Positions 36,921 to 50,257 of a stretch of 64,000 nt of DNA are shown one piece after another; position 1 is the first letter of the stretch; the number at the start of each line of letters is the position of its first letter. The stretch is from Ferrimonas sp. YFM (GTDB taxonomy: Bacteria > Pseudomonadota > Gammaproteobacteria > Enterobacterales > Shewanellaceae), in contig NZ_AP027368.1 in the NCBI RefSeq assembly GCF_030296015.1, forward strand, positions 372,001 to 436,000, given 5' to 3'. The position numbers were made by a program, and so were the translations under genes. Under the pieces are notes generated by a model. That model was not told the DNA's origin. It saw only the letters and a program-made list of their open reading frames with translations, and made no database searches.

Positions 36921-38870
36921 ATGAAAACCATCTATACCGATGCCTTGGTGATTGGCGGTGGGCTGGCCGGCCTGAGGGTGGCCATCGCCTGTAAGGAGCG
37001 GGGCCTCAATACCCTGGTGTTGTCGCTGATCCCCGCCAAGCGCTCCCACTCCGCCGCTGCCCAGGGGGGCATGCAGGCCAGCCTGGGCAACAGCGTCAAA
37101 GGCGTGGGCGACAACGAAGACGTGCATTTCCAGGATACGGTCAAGGGCTCCGACTGGGGCTGTGACCAGAAGGTGGCACGGATGTTTTCCCATGTGGCCC
37201 CCAAGGCGGTGCGCCAGGCGGCGGCCTGGGGCGTGCCCTGGAGCCGGGTGCAAAAGGGCGACCGCAAGGCCATTGTCAACGCCGAAGAGGTGACCATCAC
37301 CGAGCCGGAAGAGGCCCATGGCCTGATCACCGCCCGGGATTTCGGTGGCACCAAGAAGTGGCGAACCTGCTACACCGCCGACGGCACCGGTCACTCCATG
37401 CTCTATGCCATGGACAACAAGGCGATCAGCCTGGGCATCCCGGTGCATGAGCGCAAAGAGGCGATCGCCCTGATTGAGGATGGCGAGCGTTGTCATGGTG
37501 CCATCGTCCGCGACCTGATCACCGGTGAGCTGGTGGCCTACCTGGCCCGCACCACCACCATCGCCACCGGCGGCTATGGCCGGCTGTGGTCGGTGTCCAC
37601 CAACGCCATCATCTGTGAAGGCACCGGCCAGGGCATCGCCCTGGAAACCGGCAAGGTGGCCCTGGGCAACCCGGAGGCGATCCAGTTCCACCCCACCGCC
37701 ATCGTGCCCGTGGGCATTCTGACCACCGAAGGCTGTCGCGGTGACGGCGGCATCCTGAGGGACAAGGACGGCTACCGCTTCATGCCCGACTATGAGCCGG
37801 AGAAGAAAGAGCTGGCCTCCCGGGACGTGGTCTCCCGCCGCATGACCGAGCACATGCGTAAGGGCAAGGGGGTGGACAGCCCCTATGGTCCTCACCTGTG
37901 GCTGGACATCACCCTGCTGGGCCGGGAACACATCGAGAAGAACCTGAGGGAGGTGCAGGAGATCTGCCAGTACTTCCTCGGCATCGACCCCGCCGAAGAC
38001 TGGATTCCGGTGCGCCCCACCCAGCACTACTCCATGGGCGGCATCCGCACCGACGAGCAGGGCGAAGCGCCTAACCTCAAGGGGCTGTTCTCCGTGGGTG
38101 AAGCCGCCTGCTGGGACATGCACGGCTTCAACCGCCTCGGCGGCAACTCCCTGGCGGAGACCGTGGTGGCGGGGATGATCGTCGGCGAATACGTGGCCGA
38201 CGCCTGTCAGCGCTACGACATGGGCAACCAGGCCCTGGCGCAGCAGTGCCTCAACCGCGAACAGGCGGATCTCGACCGGCTGCTGGCCCGGGAGGAGGGG
38301 GAGAACCCCTTTACCCTGCGTCAGGAGATGGAAGCGATCATGATGGACAAGGTGGGGATCTTCCGCACCGGCGAGGAGCTGGCCAAGGCCGTGGCCGAGC
38401 TCAAGTCCCTGGCGGATCGCAGTGAGAACCTGGTGGTGAACAACAAGAAGCGTCACGCCAACCCCGAACTGGTGGCCGCCATTCGCCTGCGCAAGATGAT
38501 CAAGGTCGCCCTGGCGGTGGCCATGGGCGCCGAGGCGCGCACCGAATCCCGCGGTGCCCACTCCAGGGAGGATTACCCCCAGCGCAACGACCGCGACTGG
38601 CTTAAGCGCACCCTGGCGTTCTGGCGCGATCACGGCATCGACCTGGAGTACGAAGAGCTGGACGTGAACGAGATGGAGTTGCCACCGGGTTACCGCGGCT
38701 ATGGCGAGGATAACGCCATCGCCCATCCGGACACCGACCGTCGCCTGCAGGAGGTGGAGGCGATCGCCAAGGAGTTCAGTGACCGTCATCAACGTCAGCA
38801 GCAAACCATGGCCTTCGAGCTGCCCGTTAAGTTCAAACCGAAAAACCAGCGCCGTGGAGAGGATCTATGA
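36921..38870 (+). CDS. frdA: Fumarate reductase flavoprotein subunit FrdA
   Basis: FrdA holds covalent FAD and reduces fumarate to succinate. The 649-residue protein starts with the dinucleotide fold [15 protein letters not shown], then has [17 protein letters not shown], whose His attaches [16 protein letters not shown] and [15 protein letters not shown] are typical active-site segments. Its length and [20 protein letters not shown] resemble Wolinella FrdA. The start at 36921 follows GAGGATAACAACA. Its stop overlaps the frdB start (ATGA). Confidence 0.95.
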   Translation: MKTIYTDALVIGGGLAGLRVAIACKERGLNTLVLSLIPAKRSHSAAAQGGMQASLGNSVKGVGDNEDVHFQDTVKGSDWGCDQKVARMFSHVAPKAVRQAAAWGVPWSRVQKGDRKAIVNAEEVTITEPEEAHGLITARDFGGTKKWRTCYTADGTGHSMLYAMDNKAISLGIPVHERKEAIALIEDGERCHGAIVRDLITGELVAYLARTTTIATGGYGRLWSVSTNAIICEGTGQGIALETGKVALGNPEAIQFHPTAIVPVGILTTEGCRGDGGILRDKDGYRFMPDYEPEKKELASRDVVSRRMTEHMRKGKGVDSPYGPHLWLDITLLGREHIEKNLREVQEICQYFLGIDPAEDWIPVRPTQHYSMGGIRTDEQGEAPNLKGLFSVGEAACWDMHGFNRLGGNSLAETVVAGMIVGEYVADACQRYDMGNQALAQQCLNREQADLDRLLAREEGENPFTLRQEMEAIMMDKVGIFRTGEELAKAVAELKSLADRSENLVVNNKKRHANPELVAAIRLRKMIKVALAVAMGAEARTESRGAHSREDYPQRNDRDWLKRTLAFWRDHGIDLEYEELDVNEMELPPGYRGYGEDNAIAHPDTDRRLQEVEAIAKEFSDRHQRQQQTMAFELPVKFKPKNQRRGEDL

Positions 38871-39598
38871 GCCGTACCCTGACTTTCCGTATCTTCCGTT
38901 ACGACCCTCAGCTGCCCGGCGACAAGCCGATGATGCAGGAGTATCAGCTGCAGGAAGCCCCGGGGATGACGGTATTCATCGCCCTCAACCTGCTGCGTGA
39001 GCAACAGGATCCCACCCTGCAGTTCGATTTCGTCTGCCGCGCCGGCATCTGTGGCAGTTGCGCCATGGTGATCAACGGCTTGCCCACCCTGGCTTGCCGC
39101 ACCCTGACCAGCAACTTCAGCAAAGGGGTGATCACCCTGATGCCGTTGCCCGGCTTCGAACTGATTGGGGATCTGTCGGTGAACACCGGCAAGTTCATGC
39201 GTGCCCTGTCCGAGCGGCTGCAAGCCTGGCTTAACCCTAAAGAGGTGAATCAGGATATGCACCGGCTGGAGCGCCCCATGGAGCCTGAGCTGGCGGACGC
39301 CATCTATGAGTCTGAGCGCTGCATCGAGTGCGGCTGCTGCGTCTCCGCCTGTGCCACCGCCCAGATGAGGGAAACCTTTGTGGGTGCCGTGGGCTTCAAC
39401 AAGGTGGCCCGCTTCGCCTTGGACGACCGGGATGCCCGGGACGCCGAGGAGTTCTACCACATCATCGGCGACGAAGACGGGGTGTTTGGCTGCATGACCC
39501 TGCTGGGTTGTCAGGACACCTGCCCGAAAAACCTGGATCACCAGGGGCAGATCGCCTACCTGCGCCGCAAGCTGAGCAGCCCGGAGCGGATTATCTGA
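38867..39598 (+). CDS. frdB: Fumarate reductase iron-sulphur subunit FrdB
   Basis: FrdB wires FrdC to FrdA with three clusters. The 243 residues show the [2Fe-2S] ligands in [12 protein letters not shown] plus a later Cys, the [4Fe-4S] motif [11 protein letters not shown], and the [13 protein letters not shown] motif for the remaining cluster(s). It is translationally coupled to frdA by a 4-bp overlap and ends at a terminator. With FrdC and FrdA it forms a complete fumarate respiration complex. Confidence 0.95.
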   Translation: MSRTLTFRIFRYDPQLPGDKPMMQEYQLQEAPGMTVFIALNLLREQQDPTLQFDFVCRAGICGSCAMVINGLPTLACRTLTSNFSKGVITLMPLPGFELIGDLSVNTGKFMRALSERLQAWLNPKEVNQDMHRLERPMEPELADAIYESERCIECGCCVSACATAQMRETFVGAVGFNKVARFALDDRDARDAEEFYHIIGDEDGVFGCMTLLGCQDTCPKNLDHQGQIAYLRRKLSSPERII

Positions 39599-39618
39599 TC
39601 CCGGCTGCAGTCAGCATT

Positions 39619-39646
39619 AAAAAAGGCCAGCGTACGCTGGCCTTTC
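39619..39646. terminator. Bidirectional terminator (frdB / maoP)
   Basis: AAAGGCCAGCGTACGCTGGCCTTT is a perfect palindrome with A and T runs on its flanks, between convergent genes. Confidence 0.85.
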
Positions 39647-39650
39647 TCGT

Positions 39651-40031
39651 TTAATCCAGCTCCATGATGCCATCCTGGTCGCTGGTCAGATCCTCGCTGC
39701 CGCCGTCATCGTCGTCGCCCTCATCGGCGGAGGACGACTTGGAGCTCATGGTGAACAGCTTGCGCCTCTGGCTCTTGGCGATGTACTTGGTCCAGGCCTG
39801 CTCCAGAACCGTCTCGGCCGGGCGCTCACCCCTGGCCATGGAGATAAACTGCTCCTCCTGTGGGGTGGCCGGCGGCTGAGTGCCTTCGGCCAGAGCCTTG
39901 AGTCGCCGCCCGTACTGCTCAAGCAGATCGGACTCTTTCATGGTGAAGTGGCCTGAACGGGCAAAGCCACGGGGAAAATGTTTGTCATCGAAGAAACGAC
40001 CGGCTGGCTGAAATCCTTCAATTTGGCTCAT
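39651..40031 (-). CDS. maoP: MaoP / YifE family protein (DUF413)
   Basis: MaoP, with the DNA site maoS, organises the Ori macrodomain in E. coli. The 126-residue product aligns by eye with E. coli YifE: RFFDDKHFPRGFARSGHFT, then QEEQFISMARGERPAE, and WTKYIAKSQRRKLFTMSS. The Ser/Asp-rich tail is longer than in E. coli. It stands alone, convergent with frdB. Confidence 0.88.
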   Translation of the reverse strand: MSQIEGFQPAGRFFDDKHFPRGFARSGHFTMKESDLLEQYGRRLKALAEGTQPPATPQEEQFISMARGERPAETVLEQAWTKYIAKSQRRKLFTMSSKSSSADEGDDDDGGSEDLTSDQDGIMELD

Positions 40032-40236
40032 GACATTCTCTCTCGGTGTACTGTCTGACTGTGCCCTCTTGTAGAGGGCCTTTGTGGAAGATTTGATGGC
40101 AAATATAGGACACTTTTATTACTTCGAGCCGGGGATTTTGGCAAGGACCCAGCGCACGTTTGCAGGGGCAATAAACTGCTGTTTGTTTTGCATGTTGTGT
40201 TATGTTTAAAAAACGTTAAGCAGCGCCAGGTGTCTT
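40032..40236. promoter_or_regulatory. Divergent maoP / yibI promoter region
   Basis: A 205-bp gap. A hairpin, GCCCTCT (40063-40069) with AGAGGGC (40073-40079), lies in the maoP upstream region. The remainder is AT-rich and presumably holds both promoters. Confidence 0.35.
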
Positions 40237-40575
40237 ATGTTTTTAGATTATTTTGCTCTCGCTTTGCTCTTTTTTGTGGGGTTGGTCCTGTTCTACGGCA
40301 TCATTGCCATCCACGACATCCCCTACGAAATTGCCAAAAAGCGCAATCACCCCCATCAGGACGCGATCCATGTGACCGGATGGGTCAGCCTGTTCACCCT
40401 GCACGTTATCTGGCCCTTCCTGTGGATCTGGGCCACCCTCTATCGCGAAGATCGCGGCTGGGGGTTTAAGCAGCTGCAGGAACACGAACAGGCGCTGGAG
40501 GTCAAGGTGGCCTCTTTGGAGAATGACGTCGCCAGCCTGCGGGAACAGGTGGCCAAACTGAGTGGGGAGAGCTAA
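40237..40575 (+). CDS. yibI: DUF3302 membrane protein (YibI-like)
   Basis: The 112-residue protein is very close to E. coli YibI: MFLDYFALALLFFVGLV start, then the HDIPYEIAKKRNHPHQDA segment, and WPFLWIWATLYREDRGWG. It has two transmembrane helices and a C-terminal coiled coil (about 85-110). The next gene, 3 bp downstream, is the YibH-like adaptor, as in E. coli, so the two probably form one membrane complex of unknown export function. Confidence 0.88.
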   Translation: MFLDYFALALLFFVGLVLFYGIIAIHDIPYEIAKKRNHPHQDAIHVTGWVSLFTLHVIWPFLWIWATLYREDRGWGFKQLQEHEQALEVKVASLENDVASLREQVAKLSGES

Positions 40576-40578
40576 CAG

Positions 40579-41574
40579 ATGGACCTGCTACTCATAATGA
40601 CCTACACCGCCTTGTGCGTTGCCATCTTCAAAATCTTTAAGATCCCCCTGAATAAATGGACCGTACCTACTGCAGTACTGGGCGGCGTGGTCCTGATTGG
40701 CGCCTTGCTGCTGCTGATGAACTACAACCACCCCTTTACCCCGCTGGCGCGCCAGGTGTTTGTCACCACCCCCATCGTGCCTTCGGTGAGAGGGCCGGTG
40801 GTCGAGGTGCCTGTGGTGGCCAACCAGCCGCTGAAGCAGGGGGACGTGCTGTTTCGCATCGACGATACCCGCTATAGGGAAGTGGCCGAAGAGAGGCAGG
40901 CCCAGGTGACGGCGGCCACCGCCGACCGGGACCGTACCAAGGGTGAATACCTAAGGTATAAAGAGGGCTACGACAAGGGCGGCGCCTTTACCCGGTCGGA
41001 ACTGGACATTCGCGAGCAGCTATACCTCGCCGCGGAAGCTAAGCTGGCGGCTCGCCAGGCGGACCTGACCAAGGCGGAGTATGACCTGAGTGAAACCGTG
41101 GTCCGGGCCCCCACTGACGGCTACGTGACCCAGGTGGCCCTGCGCCCCGGGATGATGGCGGTGCCTCTGCCGCTGCGTCCGGTGATGGTGTTCATCAACA
41201 GCACCGACTCGGCCTATGTGGGCGCCTTCAATCAGCGTTCCCTGCTGAGGATCAGCGAAGGCTACGAGGCCGAGGTGATCTTCCCGGCCATTCCCGGTCG
41301 GGTGTTCAAGGGCAAAGTGTCCCAGGTGCTGCCGAACATCGGCGAAGGTCAGTTTCAGGCACAGGGGCAGCTGTTTACCACCGCCGTGCTGATGGGCCAG
41401 GGCCGGGCCTTCGTTCAGATCGAGTTGGATGACGACATTGAGCAGTACGTGCTGCCGGATGGCGCCAATGCCGAGATGGCGGTGTACTCGGACAAGTTTA
41501 CCCACGTCTCCATCATCCGCCGGGTACTGCTGAGGATGAAGAGCTGGCAAAACTACTTGTTCCTCGAGCATTGA
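40579..41574 (+). CDS. yibH: HlyD-family membrane fusion protein (YibH-like)
   Basis: The 331-residue protein has two N-terminal hydrophobic helices (about 3-22 and 30-50), the second leading to LLLMNYNHPFTPLAR. A biotinyl-lipoyl-like hairpin region follows (VVANQPLKQGDVLFRIDD), then a short alpha-helical hairpin and a beta-barrel with VVRAPTDGYVTQVALRPG. This is the architecture of HlyD/EmrA periplasmic adaptors. The partner is YibI rather than a classical ABC or MFS pump, so the cargo is unknown. Confidence 0.88.
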   Translation: MDLLLIMTYTALCVAIFKIFKIPLNKWTVPTAVLGGVVLIGALLLLMNYNHPFTPLARQVFVTTPIVPSVRGPVVEVPVVANQPLKQGDVLFRIDDTRYREVAEERQAQVTAATADRDRTKGEYLRYKEGYDKGGAFTRSELDIREQLYLAAEAKLAARQADLTKAEYDLSETVVRAPTDGYVTQVALRPGMMAVPLPLRPVMVFINSTDSAYVGAFNQRSLLRISEGYEAEVIFPAIPGRVFKGKVSQVLPNIGEGQFQAQGQLFTTAVLMGQGRAFVQIELDDDIEQYVLPDGANAEMAVYSDKFTHVSIIRRVLLRMKSWQNYLFLEH

Positions 41575-41688
41575 TTTTGTGTAGCAGCAGACAGCTTGGA
41601 ATTTAAGCTGTTGTTACCATGGATGGAATTTGTTAAGAGTCAGACTGAAACGCCGTCGGTATGGCGAGTCGAATAAGGATTATATGAA

Positions 41689-41967
41689 ATGCTGAACCCT
41701 ACCTTCAGTCGCCGGCTGATACTGATGCATGAGATCGCCCATCATGAGAAGGCCAGTGTACCGGCACTGATGAAGAGCCTGGGCTGGCCTCGCCGCACCA
41801 TCCAGGATGTGCTCAAGGCGCTCATTGGCATGGGCGTGCAGGTGGAGTTCATTGAAGATGGCGTGCGCCATAACGATGGCCACTACCGGGTGGCGGACTG
41901 GGGCCCCATCGATCCCATCTGGGTGAGGAACAACCTGGACAATCTGCTCGCGACTCTGGAGCGGTAA
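41689..41967 (+). CDS. Small winged-helix DNA-binding protein
   Basis: This 92-residue protein has a helix-turn-helix over about residues 12-50 (MHEIAHHEKASVPALMKSL, then GWPRRTIQDVLKALIGMGV) and a short wing (VEFIEDGVRHNDGHYRVADWG). It resembles small transcription regulators of the Alteromonadales/Vibrio group with no assigned targets. AAGGAT precedes the ATG at 41689. It ends before a strong terminator shared with udp. Confidence 0.7.
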   Translation: MLNPTFSRRLILMHEIAHHEKASVPALMKSLGWPRRTIQDVLKALIGMGVQVEFIEDGVRHNDGHYRVADWGPIDPIWVRNNLDNLLATLER

Positions 41968-41982
41968 TCCAGACTCAGGCAT

Positions 41983-42014
41983 AAAAAAAGCTTCGCACCA
42001 GGCGAAGCTTTTTT
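41983..42014. terminator. Bidirectional terminator (HTH gene / udp)
   Basis: AAGCTTCGC, a 5-base loop and GCGAAGCTT are flanked by an A run and TTTTTT. Confidence 0.9.
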
Positions 42015-42039
42015 ATTGGAGGTCGTTCAGTGAGTCGGC

Positions 42040-42804
42040 TTAGGACTCGGCAACCATGCGACGGGCGGCTTCCACTACGATGGAAACGGCAGAGGTCTCG
42101 GTCTTCTTCATGGTGGCTTCGTCAGGGATCTCCTGCTGGGTGCGGTTTACAATCACACCGGCCACACAGCCCGCGTACCAGCCCTGGGCGGCACACATGG
42201 TCAGCAGAGTGGCAGACTCCATCTCGTAGTTCAGTACGCCCATCTCCTGCCACTCTTTCATAGAGCCCTTGAAGCGGCGGGTAACGCGACCGGATACGGT
42301 GTCGTAGCGCTCCTGACCTGGGTAGAAGGTGTCGGAAGAGGCGGTGATGCCTACGTGAGGCTCGTGGCCCAGATCGTTGGCGGCGTTCACCAGGGCAGTG
42401 GTGCAGGCGAAGTCGGCAACGGCAGGAAACTCCATGGGGGCGAAGTGCAGGCTGGCACCGTCCAGGCGAACAGAGCCGTTGGTCACGATCACATCACCCA
42501 CATTTACGTACTCCTGGATGGCGCCGGTGGTGCCCACACGCAGGAAGGTGTTGATGCCCAGCTGGCCCAGCTCTTCTACGGCAATAGAAGTAGAGGGACC
42601 GCCGATACCGGTGGAGCAGATCACGACAGGCTTGCCGTCGAGGTAACCCAGGTAGCTGGTGAACTCACGGGTGCTGGCCAGGAAGGTGGGGTTTTCCATC
42701 AGTTCTGCAATGCGCTTTACACGCTCTGGATCGCCAGGGACGATGGCCACGTTGGCGCCGTCCAGCATCTCTTTGGTCAAACCGAGGTGAAACACTGTGC
42801 TCAT
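42040..42804 (-). CDS. udp: Uridine phosphorylase
   Basis: Udp cleaves uridine with phosphate to uracil and ribose-1-phosphate. The 254 residues (E. coli 253) show the nucleoside phosphorylase-I fold: [44 protein letters not shown], and the uridine-binding [24 protein letters not shown] precedes the start. It faces the rRNA operon head to head. Confidence 0.96.
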   Translation of the reverse strand: MSTVFHLGLTKEMLDGANVAIVPGDPERVKRIAELMENPTFLASTREFTSYLGYLDGKPVVICSTGIGGPSTSIAVEELGQLGINTFLRVGTTGAIQEYVNVGDVIVTNGSVRLDGASLHFAPMEFPAVADFACTTALVNAANDLGHEPHVGITASSDTFYPGQERYDTVSGRVTRRFKGSMKEWQEMGVLNYEMESATLLTMCAAQGWYAGCVAGVIVNRTQQEIPDEATMKKTETSAVSIVVEAARRMVAES

Positions 42805-43016
42805 GGTTGTTTCCTTATTAAGTAAAATTCGGTGGTGCTTAAAGGTGGTGAAACTGATTTCCGTAATTAAACAACATTCAGCTCACATCTTTGTAGACCC
42901 ATGTGGCATAAATAGCCCATTTTTGCGCCCATGCCTGTGATCTAAGCACAAAAAAAGTAACTTTCAGCCGACGTGACCAAAAAAAAGCCGATCGAACGCG
43001 ATTGTTGAGATTTCCC
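42805..43016. promoter_or_regulatory. udp / rRNA operon intergenic region
   Basis: This stretch contains the udp promoter and probably upstream activating sequence of the rRNA promoters. Near 42878-42894 the minus strand carries one TGTGA half-site, which is too little to call a CRP site. AT-rich runs (AAAAAAAGTAA, CAAAAAAAAG) at about 42948-42985 could act as UP or Fis-binding elements. Confidence 0.35.
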
Positions 43017-43044
43017 TTGCAGGAAGCGTTCCAGTCCCTATAAT
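43017..43044 (+). promoter_or_regulatory. rRNA promoter P1
   Basis: TTGCAG (43017-43022) and TATAAT (43039-43044), with a 16-bp spacer and a GCGC discriminator, are typical of a growth-rate-controlled rRNA promoter. Confidence 0.8.
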
Positions 43045-43131
43045 GCGCTTCCTGTCGACGGGGCAAAGCGGGTCATCAAACACCGCGCTGAGCAAAACAT
43101 CGACACCCGGAAAAACCTTTGAAAATAGGGC

Positions 43132-43159
43132 TTGACGGGGGATGAGGAAAGCGTAGAAT
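43132..43159 (+). promoter_or_regulatory. rRNA promoter P2
   Basis: TTGACG (43132-43137) and TAGAAT (43154-43159), with a 16-bp spacer and a GCGC discriminator, lie 115 bp downstream of P1. Confidence 0.8.
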
Positions 43160-43191
43160 GCGCAGCCTCAGCAACGAAAACAACGTTGCAC

Positions 43192-43203
43192 TGTTCTTTA
43201 ACA
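43192..43203 (+). promoter_or_regulatory. rRNA leader boxA antitermination site
   Basis: TGTTCTTTAACA matches boxA (TGCTCTTTAACA), where NusB/S10 bind. Next, AGACAATCTGTGTG (43211-43224) is complementary to 44919-44932 after the 16S gene and would form the RNase III processing stem. Confidence 0.8.
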
Positions 43204-43334
43204 ATTAGTCAGACAATCTGTGTGGGCACTCGCGCAGGATTGATATCTCATATATCAATGTTGCACTGAGTGACTATAACAAGTTAATTCAGTAATTCAT
43301 TGAGTCGGAATTTTCGGATTCCAAAAAACTTTTT

Positions 43335-44888
<1,554 letters not shown>

Positions 44889-45115
44889 CGAAATAGATAC
44901 GGTTTTGCGTTGAGTGTTCACACAGATTGTCTGAAATCATCCCAAGGGGTGATTTTGGCGTTTTTGCTTTAGGCAAAAACTTGCTCTTTAACAATTTGGA
45001 CAAGCTGATAATTTCTCGAGATATTTGCAATTTTTGCAAGTGCCTTGAATATCTGGCGATAGATTAACGTATTGGTTGTGAAGCAATACGATTCCAAGAC
45101 TTATTGGGGTTGTAT
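44889..45115 (+). other. 16S-23S spacer without tRNA genes
   Basis: The 227-bp spacer has no cloverleaf on either strand. It contains the 3' half of the 16S processing stem (44919-44932), a hairpin TTTTTGC/GCAAAAA near 44961-44979, and a perfect boxA, TGCTCTTTAACA, at 44982-44993. Confidence 0.85.
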
Positions 45116-48001
<2,886 letters not shown>

Positions 48002-48090
48002 ACAACACCCAATGGGTTTTGAAATCCCAGATAGAAAGCGCTTGCGAGAATGCAAACGAGAAAACAGCTTGTGCGAATTGTTCCAAATTC

Positions 48091-48206
48091 GTCTGACGAC
48101 CATAGCGCTGTGGTCCCACCTGATCCCATGCCGAACTCAGCAGTGAAACACAGTAGCGCCGATGGTAGTGTGGGAGTTCCCATGTGAGAGTAGGTCATCG
48201 TCAGGC
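48091..48206 (+). rRNA. rrf: 5S ribosomal RNA
   Basis: About 116 nt. The terminal helix is GTCTGACGACC with GGTCATCGTCAGGC, and the conserved CCCATGCCGAACTCAG and GTAGCGCCGATGGTAGTGTG segments are present. Confidence 0.96.
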
Positions 48207-48218
48207 ACCAAATTCGGC

Positions 48219-48295
48219 GGAGTGGTAGTTCAGTTGGTTAGAATACCGGCCTGTCACGCCGGGGGTCGCGGGTTCGAGTCCCGTCCACTCCGCCA
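48219..48295 (+). tRNA. tRNA-Asp (GTC)
   Basis: A 77-nt cloverleaf with acceptor stem GGAGTGG/CCACTCC, D arm TAGTTCAGTTGGTTAGA, anticodon loop CTGTCAC, T arm GGGTTCGAGTCCC and encoded CCA. It is the distal tRNA of the rRNA operon, nearly identical to E. coli aspT. Confidence 0.97.
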
Positions 48296-48307
48296 ACATT
48301 TTGAAAG

Positions 48308-48335
48308 AGCCCGTCCAGTTGGACGGGCTTTTTTC
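48308..48335 (+). terminator. rRNA operon terminator 1
   Basis: AGCCCGTCC-AGTT-GGACGGGCT is followed by TTTTT just after tRNA-Asp. Confidence 0.92.
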
Positions 48336-48510
48336 GTTTCTGCGGTTTGAAAAAGTGACGAGACCGGAGTGGACTACCCGAGTCGCGCTTTAGGGCGTTG
48401 GGAGTCAATCGTTCCTTTGGTGGTGGAACCCGTCCCTGGTGGATCCCCCAGGCCGACATCCCTGTCGGTCGCCTTCGGCACTGCGATGCTGCGCATCGGT
48501 TACCTCAGGC

Positions 48511-48562
48511 CCACTCCGCCAACAAATCGAAGAAGCCCGTAGCTAACGCTACGGGCTTTTTT
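48511..48562 (+). repeat. Partial duplication of the tRNA-Asp 3' end with a second terminator
   Basis: CCACTCCGCCAACA (48511-48524) repeats the last 11 bases of tRNA-Asp plus 3 flanking bases (48285-48298). It is again followed by a terminator, AAGCCCGTAGC-TAAC-GCTACGGGCTT plus TTTT (48533-48562), resembling the first, and then TTTTTTCGTTT as after terminator 1. GGAGTGG at 48366-48372 could be the matching acceptor 5' strand, but the 138 bases between do not form a tRNA. It may be a decayed second tRNA-Asp unit or an integration scar. Confidence 0.6.
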
Positions 48563-48986
48563 CGTTTGTGCTGTTTATAACTTCCAGGTTGCTTGGTCAG
48601 GCCAACGAAGCTCTCCCCGCCCCACACGCACAATCGTCTCCCTGGCGCACGCCAGGGTCCAGCGGCTTTCATGTATCTCTTCAAAACCAAAGCCACTGGA
48701 TACCGGCGTGCGCCGGCATGACTGTGCTAGGGGAAGCCGCATTAGGTTGGATTTAGACTCCTTGCGAACCCGCAACTGCGCAGAAGGCAGGTTGGTATTG
48801 GCACCTCACGTGCCAGCAGCTCTGGCAGGAGGGCTTAGGGACTAGGTGCCAAGGCGAAGAAGCCAACCCCTCCTGAAACGGCAACGAAGCTCTCCCCGCC
48901 CCACACGCACAATCGTCTCCCTGGCGTACGCCAGGGCCCAGCGGCTTTCTTTCGTCGCTTAAATCAAAGACTTATATGGACGCCCC

Positions 48987-49219
48987 TGCAGTTGCAAGAC
49001 ATTGATGAGATCGGTTTGCGGACGTATATTCGGCGTCTGTATTACCTTCGAGAGGTAGCGCCACAATGTGGTCCGAACCTGGCCACCTTCACGCTGGAAC
49101 GACATTCTCTGTCGGTCTTATGTCAGGCTCTTGCCAGGCCGGATAACCGTTTTTCATCAAGCTATGCAAACTCAGGTTGCTTGGTACCCTCTATTCCTCT
49201 TTCTGAGTGGAGGATGTGG
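48987..49219 (-). ncRNA. Candidate bridge/seek RNA region of the IS
   Basis: About 230 bp between the transposase stop and the IS end contain no gene. In IS1111-type elements the RNA that pairs with target and donor DNA is encoded downstream of the transposase, so this is where it would lie. No clean match between this stretch and the target was found by eye; the assignment rests on position and family only. Confidence 0.4.
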
Positions 49220-50257
49220 TTATTTAGAAACTGTGAAAGCGTGGGTCAACTCGAATTGGTTTCCGCTGACCGTCATGCTCCAGGCAATCCGGGCCAATTT
49301 ATTGGCCAGGGCCACGATTGCCTTGCACTTGCCCCGACGCGCTATCAGGTTGCTCAGCCATCTCCCCAGCCTGTCATCTCGTTTGGCCACATGAGCGAAG
49401 ACCGCTCTTGCCCCGTGAATTAACAGCACTCGTAGTTGCTTGTTTCCTGCCTTGGTGATGCTGCCCAATCTAGTTTTGCCTCCAGTGCTGTGCTGCTTTG
49501 GAACCAAGCCACACCAAGCCGCCAGTTGACGGCCATTAGAAAACTGCCGACCGTCACCCACTTCACTGACGAAAGCCGCCGCGACAATGGGGCCGAACCC
49601 CGGAATGCTCTGCAAAATTTGGTAGCGCGGCTGCTGTTTGCACAGCTGATGAATCTCCTGCTCTATGGCTTTGATTTCCTCATCCAGAGCTTTGAGCTCC
49701 CGCTCTATCCGCAGCAACAGCCCCCGCATGACAAAGCTCAGACCGTTATCGCCATCTTCAACGGATTCGGGTAACTGATTTCTCAGCAGCTTTATCCCGG
49801 TACTGAAGTTAACGCCATATTCCCCTGCCAAGCCGCGTATCTGACAGGCCAGAGCCGTTCTGTATTCGACCATTCTCTGCCGGACGCAACGCAGAGCCTT
49901 AATGTCTTGCTGCTCAATGGTCTTTATGGGGACGGGATGCAGCTTAGGCCGGAAGGCTGCCTCGCAAATGGCCAATGCATCGTTGGCATCGTTCTTTTGC
50001 GCAGACACCATGGGTTTTACGTGTTGTGCGGGGATGAGCTTCACCTGGTAACCAGCCTGCTGAAGCTGCCTTCCCCAATAGTGAGAGCGAGCACAAGACT
50101 CCATGGCCACTAGTGTACCCGTTGGAAATTCAAGGAGTGTGTGAAGCAGCTTTTCTCTTTTGACCTTGCGGTTCCAAAGGATGGAGCCATCCTCCAACAG
50201 AACGCAAACCTGAAAAACACTCTTGGCTAAATCAATTCCAATGGCTTTAATAGACAT
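49220..50257 (-). CDS. IS110-family transposase (DEDD recombinase)
   Basis: The 345-residue transposase has the N-terminal RuvC-like domain with the DEDD set visible at Asp9 (GIDLAKSVFQV), Glu53 (AMESCARS), Asp90 and Asp93 (SAQKNDANDALA). A coiled coil (about 185-215) and the C-terminal Transposase_20 domain follow, with QSIPGFGPIVAAAF and STGGKTRLGSITKAGN, where the catalytic serine is expected. The start at 50257 has GGAGC ten bases upstream; the frame continues out of the IS, but that is chance. It appears intact. Confidence 0.93.
   Translation of the reverse strand: MSIKAIGIDLAKSVFQVCVLLEDGSILWNRKVKREKLLHTLLEFPTGTLVAMESCARSHYWGRQLQQAGYQVKLIPAQHVKPMVSAQKNDANDALAICEAAFRPKLHPVPIKTIEQQDIKALRCVRQRMVEYRTALACQIRGLAGEYGVNFSTGIKLLRNQLPESVEDGDNGLSFVMRGLLLRIERELKALDEEIKAIEQEIHQLCKQQPRYQILQSIPGFGPIVAAAFVSEVGDGRQFSNGRQLAAWCGLVPKQHSTGGKTRLGSITKAGNKQLRVLLIHGARAVFAHVAKRDDRLGRWLSNLIARRGKCKAIVALANKLARIAWSMTVSGNQFELTHAFTVSK

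Noticed and set aside
36894-38804. A 636-codon minus-strand frame
   Set aside because: It mirrors frdA, whose protein motifs are unmistakable on the plus strand.
42878-42894. A CRP site upstream of udp
   Set aside because: Only one TGTGA half-site is present, without the matching TCACA.
48238-48459. A 73-codon frame reading GVDGTRTRDPRRDRPVF
   Set aside because: This is the familiar false protein from the reverse strand of a tRNA gene.
48366-48521. A second tRNA-Asp, starting GGAGTGG and ending CCACTCCGCCA
   Set aside because: The ends pair but the 138 bases between do not form D, anticodon and T arms, and the length is twice that of a tRNA.
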